Made by a program: the position numbers and the translations under genes. Of a DNA stretch of 10,636 nt, positions 1 through 5,251 are shown in pieces. Numbering within the stretch: position 1 is the first letter of the stretch; each line of letters starts with the position of its first letter. Origin of the DNA: Gammaproteobacteria bacterium (GTDB taxonomy: Bacteria > Pseudomonadota > Gammaproteobacteria > Tenderiales > Tenderiaceae); the NCBI GenBank assembly GCA_027001525.1, contig JALTMR010000470.1:1-10636 (forward strand). The letters run 5' to 3'. Under the pieces are notes generated by a model that saw only the letters and a list, made by a program, of their open reading frames with translations, was not told the DNA's origin and ran no database searches.

Positions 1-1
1 C

Positions 2-643
2 TTTATTATCTTTGCTGAAAGCATGCCCCCCGATTTCAGTGACTGGCAGAGCTGGCTTCGGCCCCTGATCGACACCCTCGCCATGAGCGTGACGGGCACC
101 GCGCTGGCGATTTTGATGGCGTTGCCGCTGGGGGTGTTGGCGGCGCGTAACACCACGCCGCACCCGCTGGTCTATCAGCTGGTGCGGGGCGTGCTCAACC
201 TGTTTCGTTCCATACCCGAGTTGATTATGGGGATTCTGTTTGTCGCCGCTGTGGGGTTTGGCGTGCTGCCCGGTGTGTTGGCGTTGGCGTTTCACTCCAT
301 CGGCATGGTGGGCAAGTTCATCGCCGAGACCATCGAACACGCTGACGAGGCGGTGCTGGATGCCATTCGTGCCACGGGGGCCACGCCGTTTCAGGTCATT
401 ATCCACGGGGTAGTGCCGCAGGTGGTTCCGCAGGTCTGTGACGTTGCTCTCTATCGTTGGGAATACAATTTTCGCGCCTCCACGGTGATGGGCATGGTGG
501 GGGCGGGCGGCATAGGCTTTGAGCTGATGAGTTCTCTGCGGCTGATGAATTACGACGAGGTCAGCGCCATTCTGTTGTTGATTCTTTTGATGGTGACCCT
601 GGTTGACCGCCTGGGGGCCTGGTTACGGCAACGGGTCAAGTAG
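2..643 (+). CDS. phnE: Phosphonate/phosphate-type ABC transporter permease, C-terminal part (PhnE family)
   Basis: This is the inner-membrane permease of an ABC importer for phosphonates or related phosphorus oxyanions. The reading frame is open to the left edge, so the 5' end is missing. An internal ATG at 23 is not a convincing start, because residues FIIFAES precede it in frame. Counting from that ATG, hydrophobic spans lie near residues 20-41, 66-92 and 180-197. The EAA loop that docks the ATPase is at 109-133 (EA, then G119, then P132). The block YRWEYNFRASTVMGMVGAGG at 144-163 is typical of PhnE. The ATPase and binding-protein genes probably lie upstream, outside the window. Placement next to an arsenate-resistance operon is suggestive, since arsenic islands often carry phosphate or phosphonate transport genes, but the substrate cannot be read from the sequence. 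Confidence 0.88.
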   Translation, partial: FIIFAESMPPDFSDWQSWLRPLIDTLAMSVTGTALAILMALPLGVLAARNTTPHPLVYQLVRGVLNLFRSIPELIMGILFVAAVGFGVLPGVLALAFHSIGMVGKFIAETIEHADEAVLDAIRATGATPFQVIIHGVVPQVVPQVCDVALYRWEYNFRASTVMGMVGAGGIGFELMSSLRLMNYDEVSAILLLILLMVTLVDRLGAWLRQRVK

Positions 644-755
644 GGACGGCTGCGCGGGTGCCTGTTTCAGTCCCAGCCCCAGCCCAGCAGCGTGGTGGAG
701 ACAGCACTGCGATAGCCTCAATAACGGCTCTGCGTAATTTTTTTGCTGCTCCTGA

Positions 756-924
756 GCCTAGTGGTCCATGCGGAAAATTATGTAACTGTTCGCCTCGTGA
801 GAAGGTACAGCTCTGTGTTGGCAAAACTCGAAATGGAACCACCATTCCAGCGTTTTGCCGCCTTGATCTGCACCTTCTCACTGTGCTCCTTAAGTAACAG
901 AACTTCCCGCATGGACCACTAGGC
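756..924. repeat. 169 bp imperfect palindrome, MITE-like element
   Basis: The ends are perfect 18 bp inverted repeats: gcctagtggtccatgcgg at 756-773 and its exact reverse complement at 907-924. Self-complementarity continues inward around the same axis (about 839.5). Bases 797-810 (gtgagaaggtacag) pair with 868-881 at 13 of 14 positions, 820-827 (ggcaaaac) pairs with 852-859, and 832-836 pairs with 842-846. The whole segment could therefore fold into one long interrupted hairpin. It is too small to encode a transposase. I found no clear target-site duplication next to the ends. The most likely reading is a miniature inverted-repeat element or a decayed non-autonomous transposon. A repetitive extragenic palindrome is the alternative. 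Confidence 0.75.
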
Positions 925-933
925 GTTACATGT

Positions 934-962
934 TTGACATATATCATCGATAGATCTAGAGT
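934..962 (+). promoter_or_regulatory. Predicted sigma-70 promoter of vapBC
   Basis: A perfect -35 box TTGACA lies at 934-939, followed by a 17 bp spacer and a -10 box TAGAGT (4 of 6 matches) at 957-962. The expected transcript start near 969 leaves a leader of about 25 nt before vapB. That leader contains GAGG at 983-986 as a ribosome binding site. Confidence 0.65.
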
Positions 963-984
963 AATACCACTGGCTTATCGATGA
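944..984. promoter_or_regulatory. Candidate VapB/VapBC operator (9 bp inverted repeat)
   Basis: The half-sites are tcatcgata at 944-952 and its perfect reverse complement tatcgatga at 976-984, separated by 23 bp. They flank the -10 box of the vapBC promoter. This is where an AbrB-fold antitoxin, alone or with its toxin, would bind to repress its own operon. The repeat is seen directly; its role is inferred from autoregulation in this family. Confidence 0.5.
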
Positions 985-993
985 GGCGTTAAT

Positions 994-1200
994 ATGCTGG
1001 CTGTTACAGTTTCCCCTAAATATCAAGTAGTTATCCCAAAAGAAGTGCGAGAATCAATGGGTATTGTGTCTGGACAAAAGATACAAATGCTTACTTATCG
1101 CAACCGTATTGAGCTAATTCCTATAAAACCAATGAAAAAGCTGAAAGGCCTTCTCAAGGGTATTGATACTGATGTTGGCAGGGATGATGACCGTATATGA
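994..1200 (+). CDS. vapB: VapB-type antitoxin, AbrB/SpoVT-AbrB fold
   Basis: This 68-residue protein is the antitoxin of a type II pair; it neutralises the PIN ribonuclease encoded next and probably represses the operon. Residues 3-45 fit the swapped-hairpin AbrB fold, with VSPKYQVVIPKEVRESMGI and then the GQKIQM strand. Basic residues follow at 46-60 (PIKPMKKLKGLLKG) and an acidic end (DTDVGRDDD) that could thread into the toxin active site. The ATG at 994 has GAGG seven bases upstream. The last codons overlap the vapC start as ATGA, so the two genes are translationally coupled. The gene is more AT-rich than the neighbouring arsenic genes, which suggests acquisition. Confidence 0.87.
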   Translation: MLAVTVSPKYQVVIPKEVRESMGIVSGQKIQMLTYRNRIELIPIKPMKKLKGLLKGIDTDVGRDDDRI

Positions 1201-1574
1201 ATGTTGTAGATTCCTCGGCTTGGCTGTCCTATTTTGCAGGCGATGCCAACGCCACATCGTTCTCCAAGCCAATAGAAAATATTGAAAAGTTAATTGTCCC
1301 GAGCATAACAATCACTGAGGTCTTTAAGTGTATTTTACGGCAACGGGGTGAAGACTTAGCGCTGGAATGTATAGCCCATATGGAGCAAGGTAACGTTGTG
1401 CCACTAGATGGTTCGTTGGCTATAAACGCAGCCCACTATGGTATCGAGTTCAAACTGCCGTTGGCGGACAGTATTATTTATGCGACAGCACAAAAGTTTG
1501 ATGCGTTGGTTTGGACGCAAGACTGTGACTTTGAGAAACTTGAAGGCGTAAAATATTTCTCAAGAAAGAAGTAG
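1197..1574 (+). CDS. vapC: VapC-type toxin, PIN-domain ribonuclease
   Basis: This 125-residue PIN-domain protein is the toxin of the pair. Such enzymes are Mg2+-dependent endoribonucleases that usually cut tRNA or rRNA in the cytoplasm and stop translation when the antitoxin is degraded. All acidic metal-binding positions are present: D5 in VVDSSAW, E41 in ITITEV, D91 in LPLADSIIYA, and D109/D111 in the WTQDCDF motif. Length is normal for the family and the frame is intact, so the toxin is probably active. Its ATG overlaps the vapB stop by 4 bp (ATGA). It ends 70 bp before arsR in the same direction, but arsR has its own strong promoter, so the two are probably separate units. Confidence 0.9.
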   Translation: MNVVDSSAWLSYFAGDANATSFSKPIENIEKLIVPSITITEVFKCILRQRGEDLALECIAHMEQGNVVPLDGSLAINAAHYGIEFKLPLADSIIYATAQKFDALVWTQDCDFEKLEGVKYFSRKK

Positions 1575-1609
1575 AAGCAGCAGAGCAAGACGATAGTTAT
1601 AGTTACGGT

Positions 1610-1637
1610 TTGCTATATTTGGATAAGCAAATATAAT
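1610..1637 (+). promoter_or_regulatory. Predicted arsR promoter giving a near-leaderless transcript
   Basis: TTGCTA (-35, 4 of 6) at 1610-1615 and a perfect TATAAT (-10) at 1632-1637 are separated by 16 bp. The expected start of transcription, 6-8 bases after the -10 box, is at 1643-1645, and the arsR ATG is at 1645. The mRNA would have almost no 5' leader, which agrees with the lack of a Shine-Dalgarno sequence before arsR. Confidence 0.65.
1614..1635. promoter_or_regulatory. Candidate ArsR operator (8 bp inverted repeat)
   Basis: The half-sites tatatttg (1614-1621) and caaatata (1628-1635) are perfect reverse complements with a 6 bp spacer. The repeat fills the region between -35 and -10 and overlaps the -10 box, so bound repressor would block RNA polymerase. 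AT-rich interrupted palindromes at this position are typical of ArsR/SmtB-family operators. The assignment to ArsR rests on adjacency. Confidence 0.6.
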
Positions 1638-1644
1638 AGAGCGC

Positions 1645-1983
1645 ATGGATACACAATCTCTCGCGGCACTGTTTAAAACACTCTCCGAACCGGTTCGGTT
1701 GCGGATCGTCTACCTGTTGCTGGAGAGAGGTGAGCTGTGTGTATGTGACCTGGTGGAGACCCTGGGGCTCTCCCAGAGCGTTGTATCGCGCCATCTGGCC
1801 TATCTGCGCAACAACGGCCTGGTGTCGACGCGGCGTGAGGGGGTTTGGGTTCACTATCGCATCGTGGCGTGTTGTTGCGAGCCGTTGTTTGAGCATATTC
1901 GTCAGTGTGGTGAAGACAACGAAGAGATGCAGGCCGATGTGGCCAGGTTGACATTGGCAACGCGGGAAGAGACTTGCTGCTGA
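1645..1983 (+). CDS. arsR: Arsenite-responsive repressor, ArsR/SmtB family
   Basis: This 112-residue winged-helix dimer is expected to repress the arsenic operon until trivalent arsenic binds its cysteines. The metalloregulatory motif ELCVCDL is at 30-36, giving C32 and C34. The third cysteine of the plasmid R773 protein (C37) is V37 here, a position known to be dispensable in that protein. The recognition helix region is about 42-60 (LSQSVVSRHLAYLRNNGLV), followed by the wing. Unusual extra cysteines are present as a run at C76-C78, at C88 and at the C-terminal C111-C112. These could form a second thiolate site of the kind seen in Acidithiobacillus-type ArsR. It starts the arsenate module and has its own promoter; ATG 1645 lacks a good Shine-Dalgarno sequence. 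Confidence 0.93.
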   Translation: MDTQSLAALFKTLSEPVRLRIVYLLLERGELCVCDLVETLGLSQSVVSRHLAYLRNNGLVSTRREGVWVHYRIVACCCEPLFEHIRQCGEDNEEMQADVARLTLATREETCC

Positions 1984-2034
1984 GGGTTCAAGGCGCTGCT
2001 TCTTCCTATCCTGGAATAGAGGCGGGGCAAACAT

Positions 2035-2057
2035 GTCGGTAACGTCCGGCTTTTTTT
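2035..2057 (+). terminator. Weak hairpin plus T-run between arsR and the dehydrogenase gene
   Basis: A 5 bp stem (gtcgg at 2035-2039 with ccggc at 2046-2050, one G-T pair, 6 nt loop) is followed directly by seven T residues at 2051-2057. It lies 51 bases after the arsR stop and 51 bases before the dehydrogenase ATG. The stem is short, so it may act as a partial terminator that keeps arsR expression above that of the downstream genes. It could also be chance. Confidence 0.35.
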
Positions 2058-2107
2058 ATAACTTAATATATCTGTTTACGCGGATATGCGGTAAGGAGTG
2101 AGTGAGA

Positions 2108-3106
2108 ATGGTTCGAGTAGGTATCAACGGGTTTGGTCGTATGGGGCGGCTCGGCTTGAGAGCGGGCTGGGACAGGTCAGAGTACGACATCACCCGTATC
2201 AACGAGATAGCCACCGATGCGGTAGGTTCCGCCCATCTGCTTAAATTTGATTCCGTACACGGCACCTGGTCCCGCGATACCGGGGCGGAGGATGGCAGGA
2301 TGCTCATCGATCAACGTGCGTTGTCCTACACCTCCAACGCCACCATTGGTGAGACCGACTGGTCTGATTGCGACATCGTCATCGAGGCCACGGGCAAGCA
2401 CCATAAAACGCCGCAATTATTGCAGGGCTATTTTGATCAGGGTGTGAAAAAGGTGATTGTGGCGGCTCCCACCGATGGGGCGCTCAATATCGTTTACGGT
2501 ATTAACGACGCGCAGTACGACCCGGCCGTCAACCACCTGCTAACCGCTGCCTCCTGCACCACCAACTGTCTTGCCCCTGTGGTTAAGGTGATGCAGGAAA
2601 AGGTGGGAATCAAGCATGGCTGCATGACAACGATCCACGACATAACCAATACCCAGACCATCGTTGATAAAGGGCATAAGGATCTGCGCCGTGCACGTGC
2701 TTGCGGCAATTCGCTGATTCCCACCTCCACCGGTTCAGCCAGGGCTATTACCAAAATATTTCCCGAACTGGCGGGCAAGTTGAACGGCCACGCGGTGCGG
2801 GTGCCACTGCTCAATGCATCACTGACCGATTTTGTGTTTGAAGCCTCGCGGCCGGTGACGGCAGAGGAGGTCAACGGCTATTTCAAGGCCGCAGCAGAGA
2901 CGGAGCTGAAAGGTATTCTCGGCTATGAAGAGCGGCCGCTGGTATCGGTCGATTATCTTAACGATCCACGTTCCTCCGTGATCGATGCACTCTCCACCCT
3001 GGTGGTCAACGAAACCCAGGTAAAGGTCTACGCCTGGTACGACAACGAATGGGGTTACGTGAATCGCATGATGGAGTTGGCCGCCAAGGTGGCGCGTAGC
3101 CTTTAG
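2108..3106 (+). CDS. gap: Type I glyceraldehyde-3-phosphate dehydrogenase of the arsenate resistance operon
   Basis: This 332-residue NAD(P)-dependent dehydrogenase is full length for the family. The Rossmann start [13 protein letters not shown] is at 2-14. The catalytic site SCTTNC at 149-154 has C150, and the partner H177 is in [10 protein letters not shown]. The substrate-binding segments HKDLRRARA (190-198) and PTSTGSARA (205-213) and the end [11 protein letters not shown] (310-320) are conserved. In this context the enzyme is expected to use arsenate in place of phosphate and form 1-arseno-3-phosphoglycerate for export by ArsJ, encoded 2 bp downstream. The start is placed at ATG 2108, nine bases after AAGGAG (2093-2098). 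The in-frame GTG at 2102 is only three bases from that site and less likely. A housekeeping role cannot be excluded, but the arsR-arsJ flanks argue against it. Confidence 0.93.
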   Translation: MVRVGINGFGRMGRLGLRAGWDRSEYDITRINEIATDAVGSAHLLKFDSVHGTWSRDTGAEDGRMLIDQRALSYTSNATIGETDWSDCDIVIEATGKHHKTPQLLQGYFDQGVKKVIVAAPTDGALNIVYGINDAQYDPAVNHLLTAASCTTNCLAPVVKVMQEKVGIKHGCMTTIHDITNTQTIVDKGHKDLRRARACGNSLIPTSTGSARAITKIFPELAGKLNGHAVRVPLLNASLTDFVFEASRPVTAEEVNGYFKAAAETELKGILGYEERPLVSVDYLNDPRSSVIDALSTLVVNETQVKVYAWYDNEWGYVNRMMELAAKVARSL

Positions 3107-3108
3107 TT

Positions 3109-4344
3109 ATGCAGCCCGGCCTACGAAATTATCTGCTGATTACCGGCGGTTACTGGGCGTTTACCCTGACCGACGGCGCTATTCGCATGTTGGTGGTGCT
3201 CTACTTCCACCAGCTGGGTTACTCGCCGTTTGAAGTGGCGATGCTGTTTCTCTTCTACGAGTTCTTTGGCATCGTCACCAATCTGGTCGGGGGGTGGCTG
3301 GGGGCACGTATTGGCCTCAACCTCACCATGCACATCGGGATGGGGTTGCAGGTGGTGGCGCTGGCGATGCTGGCCGTGCCGGAGGCCTGGCTCAGTGTGG
3401 CTTACGTTATGTTGGCACAGGCTCTGTCGGGTGTCGCCAAGGACCTGAATAAAATGTCTGCCAAGGCGGGGGTGAAGCTGCTGGTGCCCAGGGAGGCCGA
3501 TTCGCGGCTGTTCAAGTGGGTGGCGCTGCTCACCGGCTCAAAGAATGCGCTTAAGGGTGTGGGTTTTTTTCTGGGTGCGGTGCTGTTGGAATACATTGGT
3601 TTTCGGGGTGCGCTGCTGATCCTGGCAGCCGGGTTGCTGGCGGTGTTGATTGTCACCGCCGTGCTGTTGCCCCAGGGGATGGGTAAAACGAAAGCCAAGC
3701 CGAAGTTTACTCAGCTATTCTCCAATAGCGCGGCCATCAACTGGTTGTCTGCAGCACGTTTTTTCCTCTTTGGTGCGCGGGATATCTGGTTTGTCGTGGG
3801 GTTGCCGGTGTTTCTCTTCTCGGTGCTGGGCTGGCGCTTTAGCGAGGTGGGTGCCTTTCTGGCGCTGTGGGTTATCTTTTACGGCATCATTCAGTCGTGT
3901 GCGCCGTTGATTTTACGCGGTCGCCACCCCAGTGAAACGACGGCCAAAGGGTGGGCATTTGGACTGCTAATCATCCCTGTGGCCATTGCGCTGGCCTTGC
4001 AACAGGGGATGGAACCGAACCGGGTCATTATCATCGGGCTGTTTGTTTTCGGTGCGGTCTTTGCCATCAACTCTGCCGTGCACTCCTACCTGATCGTGGC
4101 CTGGTCCGGGCACGACAAGGTGTCGATGAATGTGGGGTTTTACTACATGGCCAATGCCGGCGGCCGGCTGGCCGGTACGGTGTTGTCAGGCTGGGTCTAT
4201 CAGACGCAGGGGCTTGTTGGCTGCCTGTGGTGGTCAGCGGTTTTTGTGCTATTGGCCGCGCTATTGTCGTTGGGATTGCGGCGCAGTGAATCTGCTGACG
4301 AAGATGGGCGGAGCACGGATTGCTCCCCGCGTGGTTCGGAGTAA
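3109..4344 (+). CDS. arsJ: ArsJ, MFS exporter of 1-arseno-3-phosphoglycerate
   Basis: This 411-residue inner-membrane protein of the major facilitator superfamily has about 12 hydrophobic segments. Its start, RNYLLITGGYWAFTLTDGAI, followed by RMLVVLYFHQLGYSPFEVA, is characteristic of ArsJ. ArsJ exports 1-arseno-3-phosphoglycerate, which breaks down outside to arsenate and 3-phosphoglycerate. Dehydrogenase plus ArsJ is therefore an arsenate efflux route that needs no reductase. The ATG at 3109 is 2 bp after the dehydrogenase stop and lacks a clear Shine-Dalgarno sequence, so translation is probably coupled. The C-terminal tail after about residue 388 is polar and poorly conserved in appearance. 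The stop codon abuts the left copy of a 53 bp direct repeat, so the tail could have been reshaped at that junction. Confidence 0.93.
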   Translation: MQPGLRNYLLITGGYWAFTLTDGAIRMLVVLYFHQLGYSPFEVAMLFLFYEFFGIVTNLVGGWLGARIGLNLTMHIGMGLQVVALAMLAVPEAWLSVAYVMLAQALSGVAKDLNKMSAKAGVKLLVPREADSRLFKWVALLTGSKNALKGVGFFLGAVLLEYIGFRGALLILAAGLLAVLIVTAVLLPQGMGKTKAKPKFTQLFSNSAAINWLSAARFFLFGARDIWFVVGLPVFLFSVLGWRFSEVGAFLALWVIFYGIIQSCAPLILRGRHPSETTAKGWAFGLLIIPVAIALALQQGMEPNRVIIIGLFVFGAVFAINSAVHSYLIVAWSGHDKVSMNVGFYYMANAGGRLAGTVLSGWVYQTQGLVGCLWWSAVFVLLAALLSLGLRRSESADEDGRSTDCSPRGSE

Positions 4345-4377
4345 AAAAAGGGAACAGTACCCGTAGATACTGTTCCC
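4343..4377 (-). terminator. Rho-independent terminator of the yefM-yoeB operon (left copy)
   Basis: A perfect 10 bp stem is formed by gggaacagta (4350-4359) and tactgttccc (4368-4377) with an 8 nt loop. On the minus strand the stem runs into seven T residues (A-run 4343-4349 on the plus strand), so it should end transcripts coming from yoeB. On the plus strand the hairpin sits directly after the arsJ stop but has no T-run after it, so it would be a poor arsJ terminator. Confidence 0.8.
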
Positions 4378-4396
4378 TGGATGAGGATAGTTCGGG
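4344..4396. repeat. 53 bp direct repeat, left copy
   Basis: This copy matches 5184-5236 at 50 of 53 positions, with an exact offset of 840 bp. The three differences are at 4362, 4364 (both in the terminator loop) and 4381. The matched block covers the terminator hairpin with its A-run and 19 further bases to the right, ending in gaggatagttcggg. Homology stops sharply on both sides. The two copies bracket the yefM-yoeB operon. Confidence 0.9.
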
Positions 4397-4500
4397 TCAA
4401 TTACAGCTGTTGGGTGCCGGGGCGGTGCTATATTTCGGCTGGTTGCCTGACCCGGGTAGTCCATTATGGACGAGTTGAACGCTTTTGTTATGTTCAATTT

Positions 4501-4764
4501 TTATTCGTAGTGCGACCACAATCTAAGAACTTTTACAGTATGCTCGTCGTCGTAAATTTGGTAGACAAGCCTATGTTGAATATTAATTCTTCTTGAGCAT
4601 GCGCCAGATAAGTCACCCACCAATTTTTCATAAGGAGGTGGGTTCTGATGGGGGTCTTCTCTAATAACTTCTAGAAGTGATTGGGCCTTTTGCTTTAACC
4701 CTGATGCTGACAACTTCTTTGCATCTTTTTGTGCCTGTTTCGTGTACAAAAGCTCCCAACTCAC
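4501..4764 (-). CDS. yoeB: YoeB-type toxin (RelE superfamily mRNA interferase)
   Basis: This 87-residue protein is the toxin of the second type II pair. YoeB enzymes act at the ribosome and cut mRNA at the A-site codon. The core LSGACSRRINIQHRLVYQIY and the C-terminal HYE match the family. Counting from the GTG start, E46, R65 (in QHRLVY) and H85-Y86 correspond to the catalytic positions E46, R65 and H83-Y84 of E. coli YoeB, as I recall them. The start is placed at GTG 4764, which overlaps the antitoxin stop as GTGA and lies 8 bases after AAGGAG. A TTG one codon upstream (4767) is also possible but is only 5 bases from that site. The gene lies between direct repeats in AT-rich DNA, and a terminator follows at 4343-4377. 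Confidence 0.9.
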   Translation of the reverse strand: MSWELLYTKQAQKDAKKLSASGLKQKAQSLLEVIREDPHQNPPPYEKLVGDLSGACSRRINIQHRLVYQIYDDEHTVKVLRLWSHYE

Positions 4765-5003
4765 CAATCAAGCTCCTTAGAACACTCTGACAGGTCTTCC
4801 TTCATTCCCTCTTTTATTGACTCTCTCATTCCAGGAACAGAGAGCAGATGAAGCGTTTCCGCAATAGAGTTCCAATCTTCTTCAGACACCAGAACAGCGT
4901 TCCCTCTTTTCCCTGTAATTACAATTGGTTGATGGGTTTTTGCAGTCTCATCTATGAGCGTGTATAGCTTAGATCGAGCTTCTGTAGCATTCAAAATAGT
5001 CAT
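4761..5003 (-). CDS. yefM: YefM-type antitoxin (Phd/YefM superfamily)
   Basis: This 80-residue antitoxin partners the YoeB-type toxin. The N-terminal DNA-binding part (1-50) shows ATEARSKLYTLIDETAKTHQ, then PIVITGKRGNAVLVSEEDW, typical of the Phd/YefM fold. The part from about residue 51 (AETLHLLSVPGMRESIKEGM) is the toxin-wrapping tail. ATG 5003 has a strong AGGAGG on the minus strand at 5012-5017. The gene is first in a two-gene operon and ends in a 4 bp overlap with yoeB. A promoter with two CGTACG boxes lies just upstream, so autorepression is likely. Confidence 0.92.
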   Translation of the reverse strand: MTILNATEARSKLYTLIDETAKTHQPIVITGKRGNAVLVSEEDWNSIAETLHLLSVPGMRESIKEGMKEDLSECSKELDW

Positions 5004-5023
5004 GATAAATACCTCCTCGGAAT

Positions 5024-5052
5024 AGCGTACGACTAAACGTACGGAATATCAA
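5024..5052 (-). promoter_or_regulatory. Promoter and candidate operator of yefM-yoeB
   Basis: On the minus strand, TTGATA (-35, complement of 5047-5052) and TACGCT (-10, complement of 5024-5029) are 17 bp apart. Two copies of the palindromic hexamer CGTACG at 5026-5031 and 5038-5043 overlap the -10 box and spacer, with centres 12 bp apart. From memory, the E. coli yefM operator uses paired TGTACA cores with the same 12 bp spacing, so this is probably the YefM/YefM-YoeB binding site with a variant core. Confidence 0.65.
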
Positions 5053-5183
5053 GCGCTATCGGGTGCTCACTAAACGGTTGCATGGCGCCAAAGACAGTGC
5101 TGGATTGCCTGGATGCGAATTTGTGTTCCAGTCAGCCGAAATCGAGAGTATTGGGGCAATGAATAATAGGCTTGGCAAGCAAT

Positions 5184-5217
5184 AAAAAAGGGAACAGTAC
5201 CGGCAGATACTGTTCCC
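5184..5217 (-). terminator. Rho-independent terminator of the multicopper oxidase operon (right copy)
   Basis: The stem gggaacagta (5190-5199) / tactgttccc (5208-5217) encloses an 8 nt loop and is followed on the minus strand by six T residues. It lies 35 bases after the oxidase stop codon and should end the long minus-strand operon. Confidence 0.85.
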
Positions 5218-5236
5218 TGGGTGAGGATAGTTCGGG
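5184..5236. repeat. 53 bp direct repeat, right copy
   Basis: This is the second copy of the block at 4344-4396 (50 of 53 bases identical, 840 bp offset). It ends 15 bases before the stop codon of the multicopper oxidase gene. It is probably the ancestral terminator of that gene, with the left copy arising when the yefM-yoeB cassette entered. The opposite history is also possible. Confidence 0.9.
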
Positions 5237-5251
5237 GCTGTCTACAATGAA

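Larger units (their letters stand above)
644..993. other. Gene-poor spacer between phnE and vapB
   Basis: I see no credible gene in these 350 bases. The open frames on both strands fall inside a self-complementary segment and have no homology I recognise. The stretch holds, in order, a T-run at 738-744 without a good stem before it, a long palindrome at 756-924, and the vapBC promoter and operator at 934-984. Base composition shifts towards AT after about 925, where the toxin-antitoxin locus begins. Confidence 0.7.

Noticed and set aside
636..947. Open frames on both strands within the phnE-vapB gap (636-947 minus, 658-897 plus).
   Set aside because: They overlap each other inside the long palindrome, have no recognisable protein features and lack good ribosome sites. 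The palindrome explains the mirrored openness.
1603..2034. A 143-codon minus-strand frame opposite arsR.
   Set aside because: arsR on the plus strand is a certain family member. The antisense frame shows no domain and lies over the arsR promoter.
2102..2107. GTG at 2102 as the start of the dehydrogenase gene.
   Set aside because: It is only three bases from the AAGGAG site, and the ATG at 2108 has proper spacing and gives the usual N-terminus ([12 protein letters not shown]).
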